Source: Bradyrhizobium sp. NP1
GTDB lineage: Bacteria; Pseudomonadota; Alphaproteobacteria; Rhizobiales; Xanthobacteraceae
Direction of reading: 5' to 3'
Assembly (NCBI RefSeq): GCF_030378205.1
Contig: NZ_CP127385.1
Location: 6,798,001-6,862,000 of the forward strand
Length of the DNA stretch: 64,000 nucleotides
Under the pieces are notes generated by a model, which was given only the letters and a program-made list of their open reading frames with translations, did not search any database and was not told where the DNA came from. This document shows, in pieces, positions 47,944 through 58,030 of this stretch. The position numbers and the translations under genes are program-made. Numbering within the stretch: position 1 is the stretch's first letter; the number at the start of each line of letters is the position of its first letter.

Positions 47944-50900
47944 ATGTTCGTGCGGGCATGCAAGGCAGCAGAAGGCGTCCGTTCTGTTAAGTCGATGACC
48001 CATTTGGAATTCCAGTTGCGCGGCCTCGACGATCTGCGGCTCGCCGTGCATGCCACGAGCGCGCAGCCGGCCTGGCTGTGGTCGATCGACGGCACGCACA
48101 TCCTGTGGGCGAACCCGGTCGGCGCCGGCGTGTTCGGCGCCTCGCATGCGGCCGCGCTCGCGCAACGCCGTTTCGGACCGGCCGATCCGCATCGCCGGCA
48201 GATCGCCCAGCTCGCGACCCGCCTGCCGCTCAATGGCGCGATCCGGCTGGAGCGGCTGCGCGGCTTCGGCGCCCCGCTCGGGACGCTTGCGACCTGCGGC
48301 TGCACCCGGCTCGATTTCTCCGACGGCAGCCAGGGCATCCTGGTCGTCGCGCAGGCGAACGGCCGCACCATGCCGCTGGTCGAGCGGCTGCAGCGGCTGG
48401 TCGAGGGACTGGACCGGCCGATCGCCGCGTTCGCAAGCGACGGCCTGTTCGCCGGCGCCAGTGCCGCCGCGCGCCCGCTGCTCGGCTTCCGCAACCTGAA
48501 GGAAGCCGGCCTCGACGAGGCGCGCCATGACGCGCTGGCGCAGGGCCGGGTCGAGACGCCGATCGGCATCGGCCACATGGTGCTGCAGCGGGTCGGCAGC
48601 GGCGCCGATGTCGGGCTGATCGCGCTGATCGCGCCGCATCCCGCCGCCTCTGCGCCGTCGCCGTGCACGAGCGACGCAGGCATCGAACTCATCGACCCCT
48701 TCGCCGAAGAAGAGGCGCCCGACGTCGCCTGTGACGCGACAGCGCCGGCGATGGCGCAGGAAGAGCCCCCTCCCTCCATCGAGCCGGTCGCCGACGAGCC
48801 GGCGATGCCGGAGCCAAACGAGCCGCCGGAACCGCATCGCCATCCGCTGCGCTTCACATGGCAGATCGACGATCAGGGATGCTTCTCGCTGCAGCGTGGC
48901 GAATTCACCACCCTGATCGGCCCGCGCACCGCCTCCGCGCTTGTCCGGCCATGGCCCGAACTCGCCGCGCGCCTCGGGCTCGATCCCGATGGCCGCGTGA
49001 TGCGCGCGCTCGCGACCCGCAACACCTGGAGCGGCATCACCCTGGACTGGCCGGTCGACGGCGGCGGACGCCTCCCGATCGAGCTGTCGGGCCTGCCGGT
49101 GTTCGACCATTTGCGGCGCTTTGCCGGCTATCGCGGCTTCGGCGTGTGCCGCGACCTGGAGGCGCTGACGCGGCTCGCCGCGCAGCGCCGCCATTCCGCG
49201 CCGCCTTCCGCCGACATCGTGCCGTTCGAACCGCCGCCTGCCGCGAAAACGCCTGCAACGCCTGATCAGACTCCGCCCCTGTTATCCGGATTGCCAGCGC
49301 GGGTTGACCTTGAAACTGCACCATCAACCGATTTGGAAAGACCCGTGGAAACGCCCCCCAATGTGGTGCCCTTCCGCCCGCCAGGCGAGACCAAGCCGCC
49401 GACCCTGACGCCGGTCGAGAACCACGCCTTCGACGAAATCGCCCGCCAGTTGTCGGCGCGGCTCGAAAACGGCGACGACGCGGAAGCCGCAGACGAAGCT
49501 CAGCCGGCGCTGCCGGAAGCGCCACCATCCGCTTTGCCCGTATCAGGCGACGCGCAGCCCGACAGCGTGCCGGCCGCGAGCGCCCGGCCCGACTGGCTGG
49601 CCGCGCCGGAACGGCCGGCACACGGCGAGACCCAGCGTGACCGCATGCTGCTCGACCTCGTGCCCTCAGGCATCCTGATCTACCGGTTCGACCGGCTGCT
49701 CTATGCCAACGCCGCGTTTCTGAAGCACATCGGCTACGCGAGCCTGCATGCGCTGGAAGAGGGCGGCGGCCTCGATGCGCTCTATGTCGAGCCCGGCGTC
49801 TCGTCGGCGAGCAGCACCTCGGAAGCCGGCACGCCGATGACGATTTCCGCGCAGCAAAGGGACGGCACGACCTCGGCGCCGCTCGATGCGCGGCTGTTCA
49901 CGATTTCCTGGGACGGCGATTCCGCGCTCGCGCTGATCTGCGCGGGCGAGCAGGCCGCAGCGAGCGTGGCCGCAACAATGGAAGCCGCGCCGCCCGTGGC
50001 TGAACCCGCGCCGCCGGCTGAACCCGCGCCGGCGGCTACGGCCGGCCACGCCGATGCCGAGGATCTGGCCGCGATCCTCGACACCACGGCCGAGGGCATC
50101 GTGATGTTCGATGCCGAAGGCAACATCCACGCCTGCAACCGCAGCGCCGAGGCGCTGTTCGGCTATGACGGCAAGGAATTCGCGCAGCGCAACCTGTTCG
50201 AGCTGTTCGCGCCCGAAAGCCAGCGCGTGGTGCAGGACTATCTCGCCGGCCTGAAGGGCGCCGACGCCGCAAGCCTGCTTGAGCACGGCCGCGACGTGCT
50301 GGGGCGCGAGCGCAAGGGCGGCATCATCCCGCTCTCGATGACGATGGGCCGCACCCGCGCCGACGGACCGAACTTCTTCGCGGTGTTTCGCGAGCAAAGC
50401 CACGGCGGCAGGCCAAGCGAGAGCGAACCGCGCGAGACGCGGCAGCCGGCCAATCGGGCGGCCAACGCCAAGGCCGATCTGCTCGCCCGCATCAGCCATG
50501 AGATCCGCGCGCCGCTCAACGCGATCATCGGCTTTGCCGAGGTGATGATCGGCGAGCGCTTCGGCGCGCTCGGCAGCGAGCGCTACGTCGAATACATGAA
50601 GGACATCCGCGCCTCCGGCGAGCGCGTGATCGCCTTCATCAACGATCTCACCGAATTGTCGCGGATCGAGACCGGCCAGCTCGACCTCGCCTTCGCCAGC
50701 CAGAACCTCAACGACCTCGTCGAGCAGTGCGTAGCGGTGATGCAGCCGCAGGCCAACCGCGCGCGCATCATCATCCGCACCTCGCTCGCGCAGGCGCTGC
50801 CGCCGGTCGTGGCGGATGCGCGCGCGCTGCGCCAGATCGCGCTCAACCTGATCGGCAGCTCGATCCATCTCGCGAACGCCGGCGGCCAGGTGATCGTCTC

Positions 50901-51162
50901 GACCGCGCTGTCGGATTCCGGCGATGTCGTGCTGCGGGTCCGCGATACCGGCCAGGGGCTCAACGACAGCGAGATCGCCAGCGCGCTCGCGCCGTTCCGC
51001 GCCACGCCGCCGTCGGATCACGCCGCCGACGGCTCCGCCTTCAGCCTGTCGCTGACGAAAGCGCTGGTGGAGGCCAACCGCGCGCAATTCCACATCAAGA
51101 GCGGCGCCCATACCGGCACGCTGGTCGAGGTGGTGTTCTCGCAGGCGCTCGCAGGAGCGTGA
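47944..51162 (+). CDS. PAS-domain histidine kinase with degraded ATP-binding domain
   Basis: 1072 aa from the ATG at 47944; TTG 47929 and ATG 47995 are alternatives, none with a strong ribosome site. The N-terminal half contains PAS-like modules, an acidic/Pro-rich linker, then PAS near 560 (LVPSGILIYRFDRLLYANAA) and 705 (ILDTTAEGIVMFDAEGNIHA). HisKA: ISHEIRAPLNAIIGFAEVM, with the His about 852. The family resembles PdhS/PleC/DivJ-type cell-cycle kinases that act on DivK. In the ATPase domain the DTGQG box is intact, but the N-box (NLIGSSIHL) lacks its Asn and Lys, and the G2 box reads GSAFSL. Confidence 0.88.
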   Translation: MFVRACKAAEGVRSVKSMTHLEFQLRGLDDLRLAVHATSAQPAWLWSIDGTHILWANPVGAGVFGASHAAALAQRRFGPADPHRRQIAQLATRLPLNGAIRLERLRGFGAPLGTLATCGCTRLDFSDGSQGILVVAQANGRTMPLVERLQRLVEGLDRPIAAFASDGLFAGASAAARPLLGFRNLKEAGLDEARHDALAQGRVETPIGIGHMVLQRVGSGADVGLIALIAPHPAASAPSPCTSDAGIELIDPFAEEEAPDVACDATAPAMAQEEPPPSIEPVADEPAMPEPNEPPEPHRHPLRFTWQIDDQGCFSLQRGEFTTLIGPRTASALVRPWPELAARLGLDPDGRVMRALATRNTWSGITLDWPVDGGGRLPIELSGLPVFDHLRRFAGYRGFGVCRDLEALTRLAAQRRHSAPPSADIVPFEPPPAAKTPATPDQTPPLLSGLPARVDLETAPSTDLERPVETPPNVVPFRPPGETKPPTLTPVENHAFDEIARQLSARLENGDDAEAADEAQPALPEAPPSALPVSGDAQPDSVPAASARPDWLAAPERPAHGETQRDRMLLDLVPSGILIYRFDRLLYANAAFLKHIGYASLHALEEGGGLDALYVEPGVSSASSTSEAGTPMTISAQQRDGTTSAPLDARLFTISWDGDSALALICAGEQAAASVAATMEAAPPVAEPAPPAEPAPAATAGHADAEDLAAILDTTAEGIVMFDAEGNIHACNRSAEALFGYDGKEFAQRNLFELFAPESQRVVQDYLAGLKGADAASLLEHGRDVLGRERKGGIIPLSMTMGRTRADGPNFFAVFREQSHGGRPSESEPRETRQPANRAANAKADLLARISHEIRAPLNAIIGFAEVMIGERFGALGSERYVEYMKDIRASGERVIAFINDLTELSRIETGQLDLAFASQNLNDLVEQCVAVMQPQANRARIIIRTSLAQALPPVVADARALRQIALNLIGSSIHLANAGGQVIVSTALSDSGDVVLRVRDTGQGLNDSEIASALAPFRATPPSDHAADGSAFSLSLTKALVEANRAQFHIKSGAHTGTLVEVVFSQALAGA

Positions 51163-51262
51163 GGCGCCGATCCCGCCCTGCGCGCGTCGTCGTTTGCCGC
51201 AGAAGCCGAGCCCGCGCGCATGGCGCGATCGGTGCTTGCCGCCAAACGCGGCGCGGCTTCGC

Positions 51263-53131
51263 TCAATGGGCAACGACGACCTCGACCGGCGAACCCTGCA
51301 TCACCCGGGCGCCCGCCCCCGGTGCCTGGATGAGCACCATGCCGTGCGCTGCATTGCCCCTATCGCGGATGATCTCCAGCAGCGGCAATCCCATGGCGGC
51401 CGCATGGTTGCGGGCAGCCCCGATCGACAGGCCGACCAGGTTCGGAACCTCTACACTCGCCGGCGGCGCGGACCCTGGCGCTGGCCGCGCCGTCGAGGGC
51501 GCGCGCGCCGACGGTACGAGGCTCGCACCCCGCCGCGAGGCCAGTTTCGGCGACACCACCACGCGGATCTGCTTGATGTCGCAGGCGGCCGAGAGCGCGA
51601 TCTCGCCGCCGAACGCGGCAATGGTGTCGCGATAGCCGAGGCAGGCGAGCCGGTAGATCAACTGCTGCCCGAGCACGCCTTCGAAATAGCCGCCGTGCAC
51701 GTTTGGCTTTTGTCCGCGCAGGACATAGGCGAGCAGCAGCGCCAGATGGGAGTACCAGCGCAGCCTGGCTCTCGCATCGTTGCGCTTGCGTCGCCTGGCG
51801 AAGGTCAAGAGCGGGCGCGGACGGACGCCGGGCTCGTCCGCATCGACATAATCGGTGCAATCGAAATAGGTGAACACGGCCGGCAGCTCGGCATGTGCCG
51901 CAGCCGGCGCCGCATTCGGCTGGCGACGTGCCTTGGCCTGCTCCAGCGCATCGTAGAGATCCTGCAAGGTGAGGTTTCCGATGCGCAGGACCTGAAGCAG
52001 ATCGGCCGCCTTGACGTTGATCAACCCATAGTGGCGCGACAGGATCTCGACATTGCCGAGCCGGAAACCGTGATTGCGGCTCTTGGTCGGAAACACGAAA
52101 TAGTTCGCGAGCGTGGATATCTGCCGCAGCACCTCGTCGCCTTCATTGCTGAAAAGATAGGCTTCCTGGAAGCGCGACAGCGCCGCCGCCAGGAAATTGC
52201 CGCGGCTCGACAGCAGCGTCTCCGCCGGGATGTCCGGCGACACCAGCACGAAGCGCATCAGGCGGAACACGTTGCCGATCGGCTGCGACGCCGGCTCGAC
52301 GATCCCCGGTGTCTCGTTCGCGCCAAAGGAATTCAGCGTGCTGATCTCGCGGGCGAAGACGTCCGACAGCACCCGGATCGTGTTGGTGACGACGAAACCG
52401 CCCATGCTGTGCCCGATGAAGGACAACTCGATGTCGTTGCTCGGCCCCTTGCCGCCGCGCTGCCTCATGACTTCGCTGTCGATGGCGCGGATCACCTGCA
52501 CGAGGTCGGGTACGCCGAAATTGGTGGCGCGATAATTGTCGCGGAAATAGACGATCGTCCGGAGCAGCACGGTCATGAGCACAAGGCCGGCCACGGTCCA
52601 GCCAAGCAGGGTGAGGACGTGCACGCCGGCGGGATTCCAGACGTAGCGGAAGACATCGAGCCACCACTGCCGGGTCTCGATGGCCCAGTAGAACAGCGGA
52701 AACGACAGCACCACGAGAATGAGGCCCAGATAGAGAATCCAGGTCGGGAGTGTCGGAAGCGCATCCCAGGTGCCGCGCCAGGGCGCGCCCATCCGCTCCG
52801 AGGGCCAGCGATAGCCGACACAGACGAGTCCGTCGCGGCCCGAGATCGCGGCATCGCCATGGATCGCGATCGCGGCGGACGTGTACATTCTGAGCACCGC
52901 GGGCTCGGGATTGTTGAAGCCGTGAACCATCACGACGAGGTTCGGCTTTCCCCCTGCCACCAGCGCCTGCGCGATCTGCCTGACCGCGAGATCGGAATCG
53001 ATCGGTGTCAGTTCGGGCGGAAGCGTTGTCGCAGGAACCGCGGTGTCGTCGACATTGTCCGGCGCCGTGCTCTCGATGAAATAGGTCGGCACCGACGTTC
53101 CGACCGCCTGGTGCGCACGAAAGAAATCCAT
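51263..53131 (-). CDS. membrane-embedded alpha/beta hydrolase with C-terminal PASTA domain
   Basis: 622 aa. HGFNN (70-74) forms the oxyanion part; two hydrophobic helices (about 131-150 and 171-190) lie between it and the nucleophile elbow GHSMGG (240-245, Ser about 242). This DUF900-like hydrolase is followed by a long region, a basic stretch (about 455-475) and a PASTA domain at about 555-622 (VEVPNLVGLSIGAARNHAAA). PASTA domains usually bind peptidoglycan fragments, which would need them outside the membrane. Substrate unknown. Confidence 0.82.
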   Translation of the reverse strand: MDFFRAHQAVGTSVPTYFIESTAPDNVDDTAVPATTLPPELTPIDSDLAVRQIAQALVAGGKPNLVVMVHGFNNPEPAVLRMYTSAAIAIHGDAAISGRDGLVCVGYRWPSERMGAPWRGTWDALPTLPTWILYLGLILVVLSFPLFYWAIETRQWWLDVFRYVWNPAGVHVLTLLGWTVAGLVLMTVLLRTIVYFRDNYRATNFGVPDLVQVIRAIDSEVMRQRGGKGPSNDIELSFIGHSMGGFVVTNTIRVLSDVFAREISTLNSFGANETPGIVEPASQPIGNVFRLMRFVLVSPDIPAETLLSSRGNFLAAALSRFQEAYLFSNEGDEVLRQISTLANYFVFPTKSRNHGFRLGNVEILSRHYGLINVKAADLLQVLRIGNLTLQDLYDALEQAKARRQPNAAPAAAHAELPAVFTYFDCTDYVDADEPGVRPRPLLTFARRRKRNDARARLRWYSHLALLLAYVLRGQKPNVHGGYFEGVLGQQLIYRLACLGYRDTIAAFGGEIALSAACDIKQIRVVVSPKLASRRGASLVPSARAPSTARPAPGSAPPASVEVPNLVGLSIGAARNHAAAMGLPLLEIIRDRGNAAHGMVLIQAPGAGARVMQGSPVEVVVAH

Positions 53132-53255
53132 GGCCGATCCCCCCTGCCGGACCGCAATCCGCGCAGGCTAGGGAGGGGCCGGGCAAAATACAAGCTGAGG
53201 TTGTTGCTTCCCGAAAAGATGATCTCGTCGGCAGGAAGGCTTCGCGTGGTGCGGA

Positions 53256-53891
53256 CTAGATCGCCCTGACGAACCGCCGAAAGCCGGGCGCGCCGATCAG
53301 CGCCTCGAAAGCGCCATCGCGCTTCTCCTCGGCAAAGACAAAGCCTGCCTTGGCGTAGCAGCGCTCGGCCGGCTCGTTGCCGATCAGGAACGAGATCGAG
53401 GCTCGCCTGAAGCCGGCGCGTCCACCATCCGCAAGCGCCTGCGCGAGCAGCGCCTGCACCAGCCCGCGCCCGCGATAGGCCGGCAAGCTCGCGACATGCT
53501 CGATCAGCCACTCGCCCTCGCCACCCTGCACCCAGCAATTGGCGCTGTAATTGCCGCGCTGGAAGATCGCGGCGATGTCGGCCGCGCCGAGCCCTGCGTC
53601 CTTCGCGGCCTCGGCAATGGCATTGCCCGCCGCCCCGCGCGTGCCGGAAGCCGGCAGCGCACAGAGCGAGGCTGCCGGCGCGCCGTCGATCTCGGCGACC
53701 AAGAATGTCGAGACGTGCCACCAGGACAGGGCTTGCGCCGTCGCGATCTTTTCCACGAAGGCAAGGCAGCGCGGCTCGTCCCAGCCGAGCGCGATGTCGA
53801 ACCAGCCGCGCGGCCGCGGGCCGCGCTGCGCGGAGAGGATGCTGCGGGCAATGAAAGGAGCGTCGTCGGCGCGCGCGGGGCGGATCGTCAT
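53256..53891 (-). CDS. GNAT family N-acetyltransferase
   Basis: 211 aa from the ATG at 53891 (MTIRPARADDAPFIARSILS); GTG 53906 is a weaker start. Acetyl-CoA motif in VASLPAYRGRGLVQALLAQA and the C-terminal FLIGNEPAERCYAKAGFVFA (AERCYAKxGF turn). The substrate is unknown. It is the last gene on the minus strand before the CoA-transferase pair. Confidence 0.88.
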   Translation of the reverse strand: MTIRPARADDAPFIARSILSAQRGPRPRGWFDIALGWDEPRCLAFVEKIATAQALSWWHVSTFLVAEIDGAPAASLCALPASGTRGAAGNAIAEAAKDAGLGAADIAAIFQRGNYSANCWVQGGEGEWLIEHVASLPAYRGRGLVQALLAQALADGGRAGFRRASISFLIGNEPAERCYAKAGFVFAEEKRDGAFEALIGAPGFRRFVRAI

Positions 53892-53916
53892 CGACGACAC
53901 CGCCACGGCTCGCTCC

Positions 53917-54567
53917 TTACGTGTTCTTCAGCGCGACGCGGAATTCGGCCTCGGTCTTCGACTTGACCTCGTCGAGCGTGACGCCGTCGGCGAGCTCGAT
54001 CAGCGCCATGCCGTCCTTGCCGTGCCTGTCGATGGTGAAGACGGCAAGATCGGTGATCACCATGTCGACCACCCGCTCGCCGGTCAAAGGCAGCGTGCAT
54101 TCCTTGAGCAGCTTGGCGCCGTCCTTGGCGGAGTGCTCCATCACGACCACGACGCGCTTGACGCCGGCGACGAGGTCCATGGCGCCGCCCATGCCCTTCA
54201 CCATCTTGCCCGGGATCATCCAGTTGGCGAGGTCGCCGTTCTGCGCCACCTGCATCGCGCCCAGGATCGACAGGTCCATGTGGCCGCCGCGGATCATGCC
54301 GAAGGAGTCGGCCGAGGAGAAATAGCTCGTGGTCGGCAGCTCGCTCACCGTCTGCTTGCCGGCGTTGATCAGGTCGGGATCTTCCTCGCCCTCATAGGGG
54401 AACGGCCCCATGCCGAGCATGCCGTTCTCGCTTTGAAGCTGAACGTCGACGCCGGCGGGAATGTAGTTCGAGACCAGCGTCGGGATGCCGATGCCGAGGT
54501 TGACGTAGTAGCCGTCGCGCAGCTCCTTGGCGGCGCGGGCTGCCATCTGTTCGCGGGTCCAGGCCAT
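53917..54567 (-). CDS. scoB: 3-oxoacid CoA-transferase, subunit B
   Basis: 216 aa. Works with subunit A to move CoA from succinyl-CoA to acetoacetate or related oxoacids in ketone-body or short-chain acid use. The catalytic Glu lies in [14 protein letters not shown] (about residue 51), and the conserved [10 protein letters not shown] stretch is near the C-terminus. The two subunits are 59 bp apart, so one operon. Confidence 0.95.
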   Translation of the reverse strand: MAWTREQMAARAAKELRDGYYVNLGIGIPTLVSNYIPAGVDVQLQSENGMLGMGPFPYEGEEDPDLINAGKQTVSELPTTSYFSSADSFGMIRGGHMDLSILGAMQVAQNGDLANWMIPGKMVKGMGGAMDLVAGVKRVVVVMEHSAKDGAKLLKECTLPLTGERVVDMVITDLAVFTIDRHGKDGMALIELADGVTLDEVKSKTEAEFRVALKNT

Positions 54568-54626
54568 GGGAATTCTCCTGCTAAGCTGAATCTTGTCTGG
54601 CGCGTGATCTGGTCGGAAAAGCGCGC

Positions 54627-55334
54627 TTAGGCCGCGGGCCGCGGACGGGTGTTGCGGAATTCGATGCGCTTCTTGGCGGTGCCGACCTCGACGATGCGCT
54701 TGACGAAGATGCCGGGCGTGTGGATGTGGTCCGGATCGATCTCGCCGGCGGGAACCAGGTGCTCGACCTCGGCGATCGTGACCTTGGCGGCGGTCGCCAT
54801 CATCGGGTTAAAGTTGCGCGCGGTCTTGCGGTAGACCAGGTTGCCCGCGGTGTCGCCCTTCCAGGCATGGACGATGGCGAGATCGGCGAACAGGCCGCGC
54901 TCCATCAGGTACTTCTCGCCGTCGAATTCCTTGATCTCCTTGCCCTCCGCGATCAGCGTGCCGACGCCGGTCTTGGTGTAGAAGGCCGGAATACCGGCGC
55001 CGCCGGCGCGGATGCGCTCGGCGAGCGTCCCCTGCGGGTTGAATTCGAGTTCCAATTCGCCGGCGAGGTATTGCTGCGCGAACAGCTTGTTCTCGCCGAC
55101 ATAGGAGGAGATCATCTTCCTGATCTGGCGCGTCTCGAGCAGCCGGCTCAGACCGATGCCGTCGACGCCGGCATTGTTGGAGACGACGGTGAGGTTCTTG
55201 ACGCCGGAATCGCGGATCGCATCGGAAAGCGTCTCGGCGATGCCGCAGAGGCCAAACCCGCCGGACATGATCATCATGCCGTCCTTGAGAAGGCCGTCGA
55301 GAGCCGATTTGGCGTCGGGATAAACCTTGTTCAT
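54627..55334 (-). CDS. scoA: 3-oxoacid CoA-transferase, subunit A
   Basis: 235 aa. N-terminal [20 protein letters not shown] carries the glycine-rich CoA-binding loop, with [15 protein letters not shown] and [18 protein letters not shown] as family signatures. It is the first gene of the pair with subunit B. The divergent upstream region (55335-55558) separates it from the AsmA gene. Confidence 0.95.
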   Translation of the reverse strand: MNKVYPDAKSALDGLLKDGMMIMSGGFGLCGIAETLSDAIRDSGVKNLTVVSNNAGVDGIGLSRLLETRQIRKMISSYVGENKLFAQQYLAGELELEFNPQGTLAERIRAGGAGIPAFYTKTGVGTLIAEGKEIKEFDGEKYLMERGLFADLAIVHAWKGDTAGNLVYRKTARNFNPMMATAAKVTIAEVEHLVPAGEIDPDHIHTPGIFVKRIVEVGTAKKRIEFRNTRPRPAA

Positions 55335-55558
55335 GCCGTGGTCCTGGATGGAGGGAGGTGCTCGCGAGAGCCCGGGAATTTGCGGGAATTATTAGGCGAA
55401 ATGTTCTTATGCCGTCAATGATGTGACATTTGCGGGGTAGAGGCACCCGGACGGCCTTGAAAGCGTCAAGAAAACCCATCAAGTTGCCCTCATTGGCATG
55501 GGACCGGCGCCGCCCTCCCGCTAGCAAGCGAGCCTGCGATACCAACCTCAATCAGGAC

Positions 55559-57523
55559 ATGTCATTGACGATGGCCCAAGGAATGAAGCGCCTCGGGACG
55601 CCGGTTGCGGCGTTGCTCGGTCTGGTGCTGCTCGGCCTGATCGCCACCTCCTGGTTGATCAACCGCGACGCGCTGCGCCAGGCGGTGGAAGCGCAGATCC
55701 GCGGCGTCACCGGCCTCGATCTCGTGGTCAAGGGCAATATCGACGTATCGGTATTTCCCGGCAGCTACGTCTCCTTCCATGATGTCGGCCTGAAGGGCGG
55801 CGGCTCCGACCCGGCGCTGCGCGTCGACGTGCTCACCGCCAACCTGCGGCTGCTGCCGCTTTTGATGCAGCGCTTCGAGATCGCCGACCTGATGATGCTG
55901 CGCCCGCAGATCACCGTGCTGCGCAACGCCAACGGCGAAAGCAACTGGACGCCCTTCATCCAGACCACCGCGCGCACCCTCAAGCCCGGCGCCGACAACC
56001 AGGTCTCGTTCTCGGAAATCCGCATCCAGGACGGCACGCTGACCTATGAGGACGCCGGCAACCATGCCTCCGAGAAGCTGGAGGACATCGACCTGTCGCT
56101 GGCCTGGCCCTCGATCTCGCGCTCCTTCGCCGCCACCGGCCAGTTCGACTGGCGCGGCGAGCGCATCGACGCCTCGATCAGCATCAGCGATTTCATCGCG
56201 GCGCTGTCCGGCGACCGCTCCGGGCTGAAGGCGCGGGTCACCAGCGCACCGCTGAAGCTCGCCTTCGACGGCACGGTCGCCAACCGCACCAGCGCAATGA
56301 TGGAAGGCACGCTGACCATCGACTCCGTCTCGCTGCGCAACGCCCTGCAATGGACCGGGCAGCCGACGCCGGGCCATGGCGGCTTCGGCCGCTTCGCGCT
56401 GAAGGCGCGCGCCAATGTCGTCGGCGCCTCGATCGCGCTCACCAATGTCAATGTCGAGCTCGACGGCAATGTCGCCGAAGGCGTCATGACCTATTCCAAC
56501 AATGGACGGCAGACGCTGCAGGCAACGCTCGCCGCCGACGCGCTCGACTTCACGCCCTATATCTCGACCTTCCGCCTGCTCACCGGCAGCGCGCGCGACT
56601 GGAACCGGCAGCTGTTCGACCTCAACGCGCTGTCCTCGACCGATCTCGACATGCGCCTGTCGGCAGCGAGGGTCACCGTCGGCCCGTCGAAGCTCGGGCG
56701 CACCGCGCTCGGCGCCAATTTGCGCGGCGGCGCCCTCGCGCTTTCGGTCGGCGAGGCGCAGGTCTATGGCGGCATCGCCAGGGGATCGTTCAGCGTTGCG
56801 CGCGTCGATGCCACCGCCGACGTCAAGGCCGAGTTTCAGTTCACCGATGTCGACCTGCAGTCCTGCGCCAGCGAGCTGTTCGGCGTCACGAAACTCTCCG
56901 GCCGCGGCAATCTCGGCGTCTCGCTGGTGGCGTCCGGCTCGAGCCCGTTCGGGCTGGCGCAGTCGCTTGACGGCACTGCGACGCTGGTCGGCCATGACGG
57001 CGCGATCTCGGGCTTCAATGTCGAGCAGCTCCTAAAGCGCCTGGAGCGGCGGCCGCTGTCGGGTGGTGGCAATTTCCGCTCCGGCTCGACGCCCTATGAC
57101 AATCTCACGATCTCGTTGAAATTCGCCGACGGCGTCGCCACCGCCGACGACGTCCGCATCGAGGGGCCGGCCTCGCGCGTGACGCTGACCGGCACCGCCT
57201 CGGTGCCCTCGCGCGAATACGACCTCAAGGGGGTCGCGAGCCTGACCTCCGGCGCCAACGGAGCGGCCGGGTTCGAATTGCCCTTCGTGGTGCAGGGGCC
57301 CTGGGACGACCCGCTGATCTTCCCCGACCCGGAAAGCTTGATCCGCCGTTCGCCCGCATCCGCGCCCCTGCTCGATGCGGTGAAGGATCGCAGGACCCGC
57401 GACGCGGTGCGCTCGGTGATCGAGCGCTTCACCGGCGGCGGCGCAAAGCCCGCGACGCCGGATGCCGCGATCTCACCGCCCTCAGGTGCGCCTGCTGCCG
57501 ACGCGAGCGCGAAGCCAAATTGA
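55559..57523 (+). CDS. AsmA family inner-membrane protein
   Basis: 654 aa from the ATG at 55559. N-terminal membrane anchor (VAALLGLVLLGLIATSWLIN), then the AsmA domain (LRQAVEAQIRGVTGLDLVVK, GNIDVSVFPGSYVSFHDVGL) and the C-terminal AsmA_2-like part (FAAD-like repeats ending FELPFVVQGPWDDPLIFPDP). AsmA proteins are periplasmic bridge-like proteins linked with outer-membrane phospholipid transport or assembly. It converges with the small gene at 57641. Confidence 0.9.
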   Translation: MSLTMAQGMKRLGTPVAALLGLVLLGLIATSWLINRDALRQAVEAQIRGVTGLDLVVKGNIDVSVFPGSYVSFHDVGLKGGGSDPALRVDVLTANLRLLPLLMQRFEIADLMMLRPQITVLRNANGESNWTPFIQTTARTLKPGADNQVSFSEIRIQDGTLTYEDAGNHASEKLEDIDLSLAWPSISRSFAATGQFDWRGERIDASISISDFIAALSGDRSGLKARVTSAPLKLAFDGTVANRTSAMMEGTLTIDSVSLRNALQWTGQPTPGHGGFGRFALKARANVVGASIALTNVNVELDGNVAEGVMTYSNNGRQTLQATLAADALDFTPYISTFRLLTGSARDWNRQLFDLNALSSTDLDMRLSAARVTVGPSKLGRTALGANLRGGALALSVGEAQVYGGIARGSFSVARVDATADVKAEFQFTDVDLQSCASELFGVTKLSGRGNLGVSLVASGSSPFGLAQSLDGTATLVGHDGAISGFNVEQLLKRLERRPLSGGGNFRSGSTPYDNLTISLKFADGVATADDVRIEGPASRVTLTGTASVPSREYDLKGVASLTSGANGAAGFELPFVVQGPWDDPLIFPDPESLIRRSPASAPLLDAVKDRRTRDAVRSVIERFTGGGAKPATPDAAISPPSGAPAADASAKPN

Positions 57524-57574
57524 GGCCGGCACGCTTCCCCCGCCTCATGCCGAGATCGGCGCAATGAAACACGA

Positions 57575-57600
57575 AGATGGCCTCCGTTAGGAGGCCATCT
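57575..57600. terminator. shared hairpin between converging genes
   Basis: AGATGGCCTCC, loop GTTA, GGAGGCCATCT (11 bp). It lies between the AsmA gene and the small secreted gene. T-tract is weak on both sides, so it may act as a bidirectional 3' structure. Confidence 0.65.
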
Positions 57601-57649
57601 CGCACTAGTTTCGCACTAGTAGTCTCGGACTAGTCTCGCACTAGTAGTC
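57600..57649. repeat. 25-bp tandem repeat with four ACTAGT sites
   Basis: Units 57600-57624 and 57625-57649 differ at two positions. Each holds two ACTAGT palindromes, giving four in 42 bp (57604, 57615, 57629, 57640), unusual in a GC-rich genome where CTAG is rare. The last unit includes the stop codon (TAG) of the gene at 57641-57886. Confidence 0.8.
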
Positions 57650-57886
57650 GTCCCAGTAGTGGTGATGACGCCTGATGACTACCGTTCGGTCGCCGTCGCG
57701 ATCGTACCAGCCGCGATGCCAACCCCGGTCATGTCCGTAAAACTCGACACGAGGGCCGCGATCGTAGTTGCGGTAGTAGTCTCGGTCGCCGCCGACGCGG
57801 ACGCTGAACCCCTCGGCGCTCGCCACGGTAGGCGCAGCAACCGCGATGGTCGCGAGCGCTGCGAGAACGCAAGAAAGCCTCTTCAT
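57641..57886 (-). CDS. small secreted basic/aromatic protein
   Basis: 81 aa with signal peptide (MKRLSCVLAALATIAVAAPT, cleavage at ASA). The mature part is rich in Arg, Tyr, Asp and His (RDYYRNYDRGPRVEFYGHDR, RRHHHYWDDY). Function unknown; the high His/Asp content may bind metal ions. An AGGAGAGG-like ribosome site precedes the ATG. Confidence 0.7.
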   Translation of the reverse strand: MKRLSCVLAALATIAVAAPTVASAEGFSVRVGGDRDYYRNYDRGPRVEFYGHDRGWHRGWYDRDGDRTVVIRRHHHYWDDY

Positions 57887-58030
57887 TTCGCCTCTCCTAT
57901 CGTTGTTGCGCGGAGAGAAAACGTGTGAGATAGCGTGATGTTTCGGGAACAGGCGCGGAACTTTCTTGAACCGTTATTCAGCTTGCCGACACCACAGCGA
58001 TGGTTCCGACCGTGATCGCGATGGGGCCTG

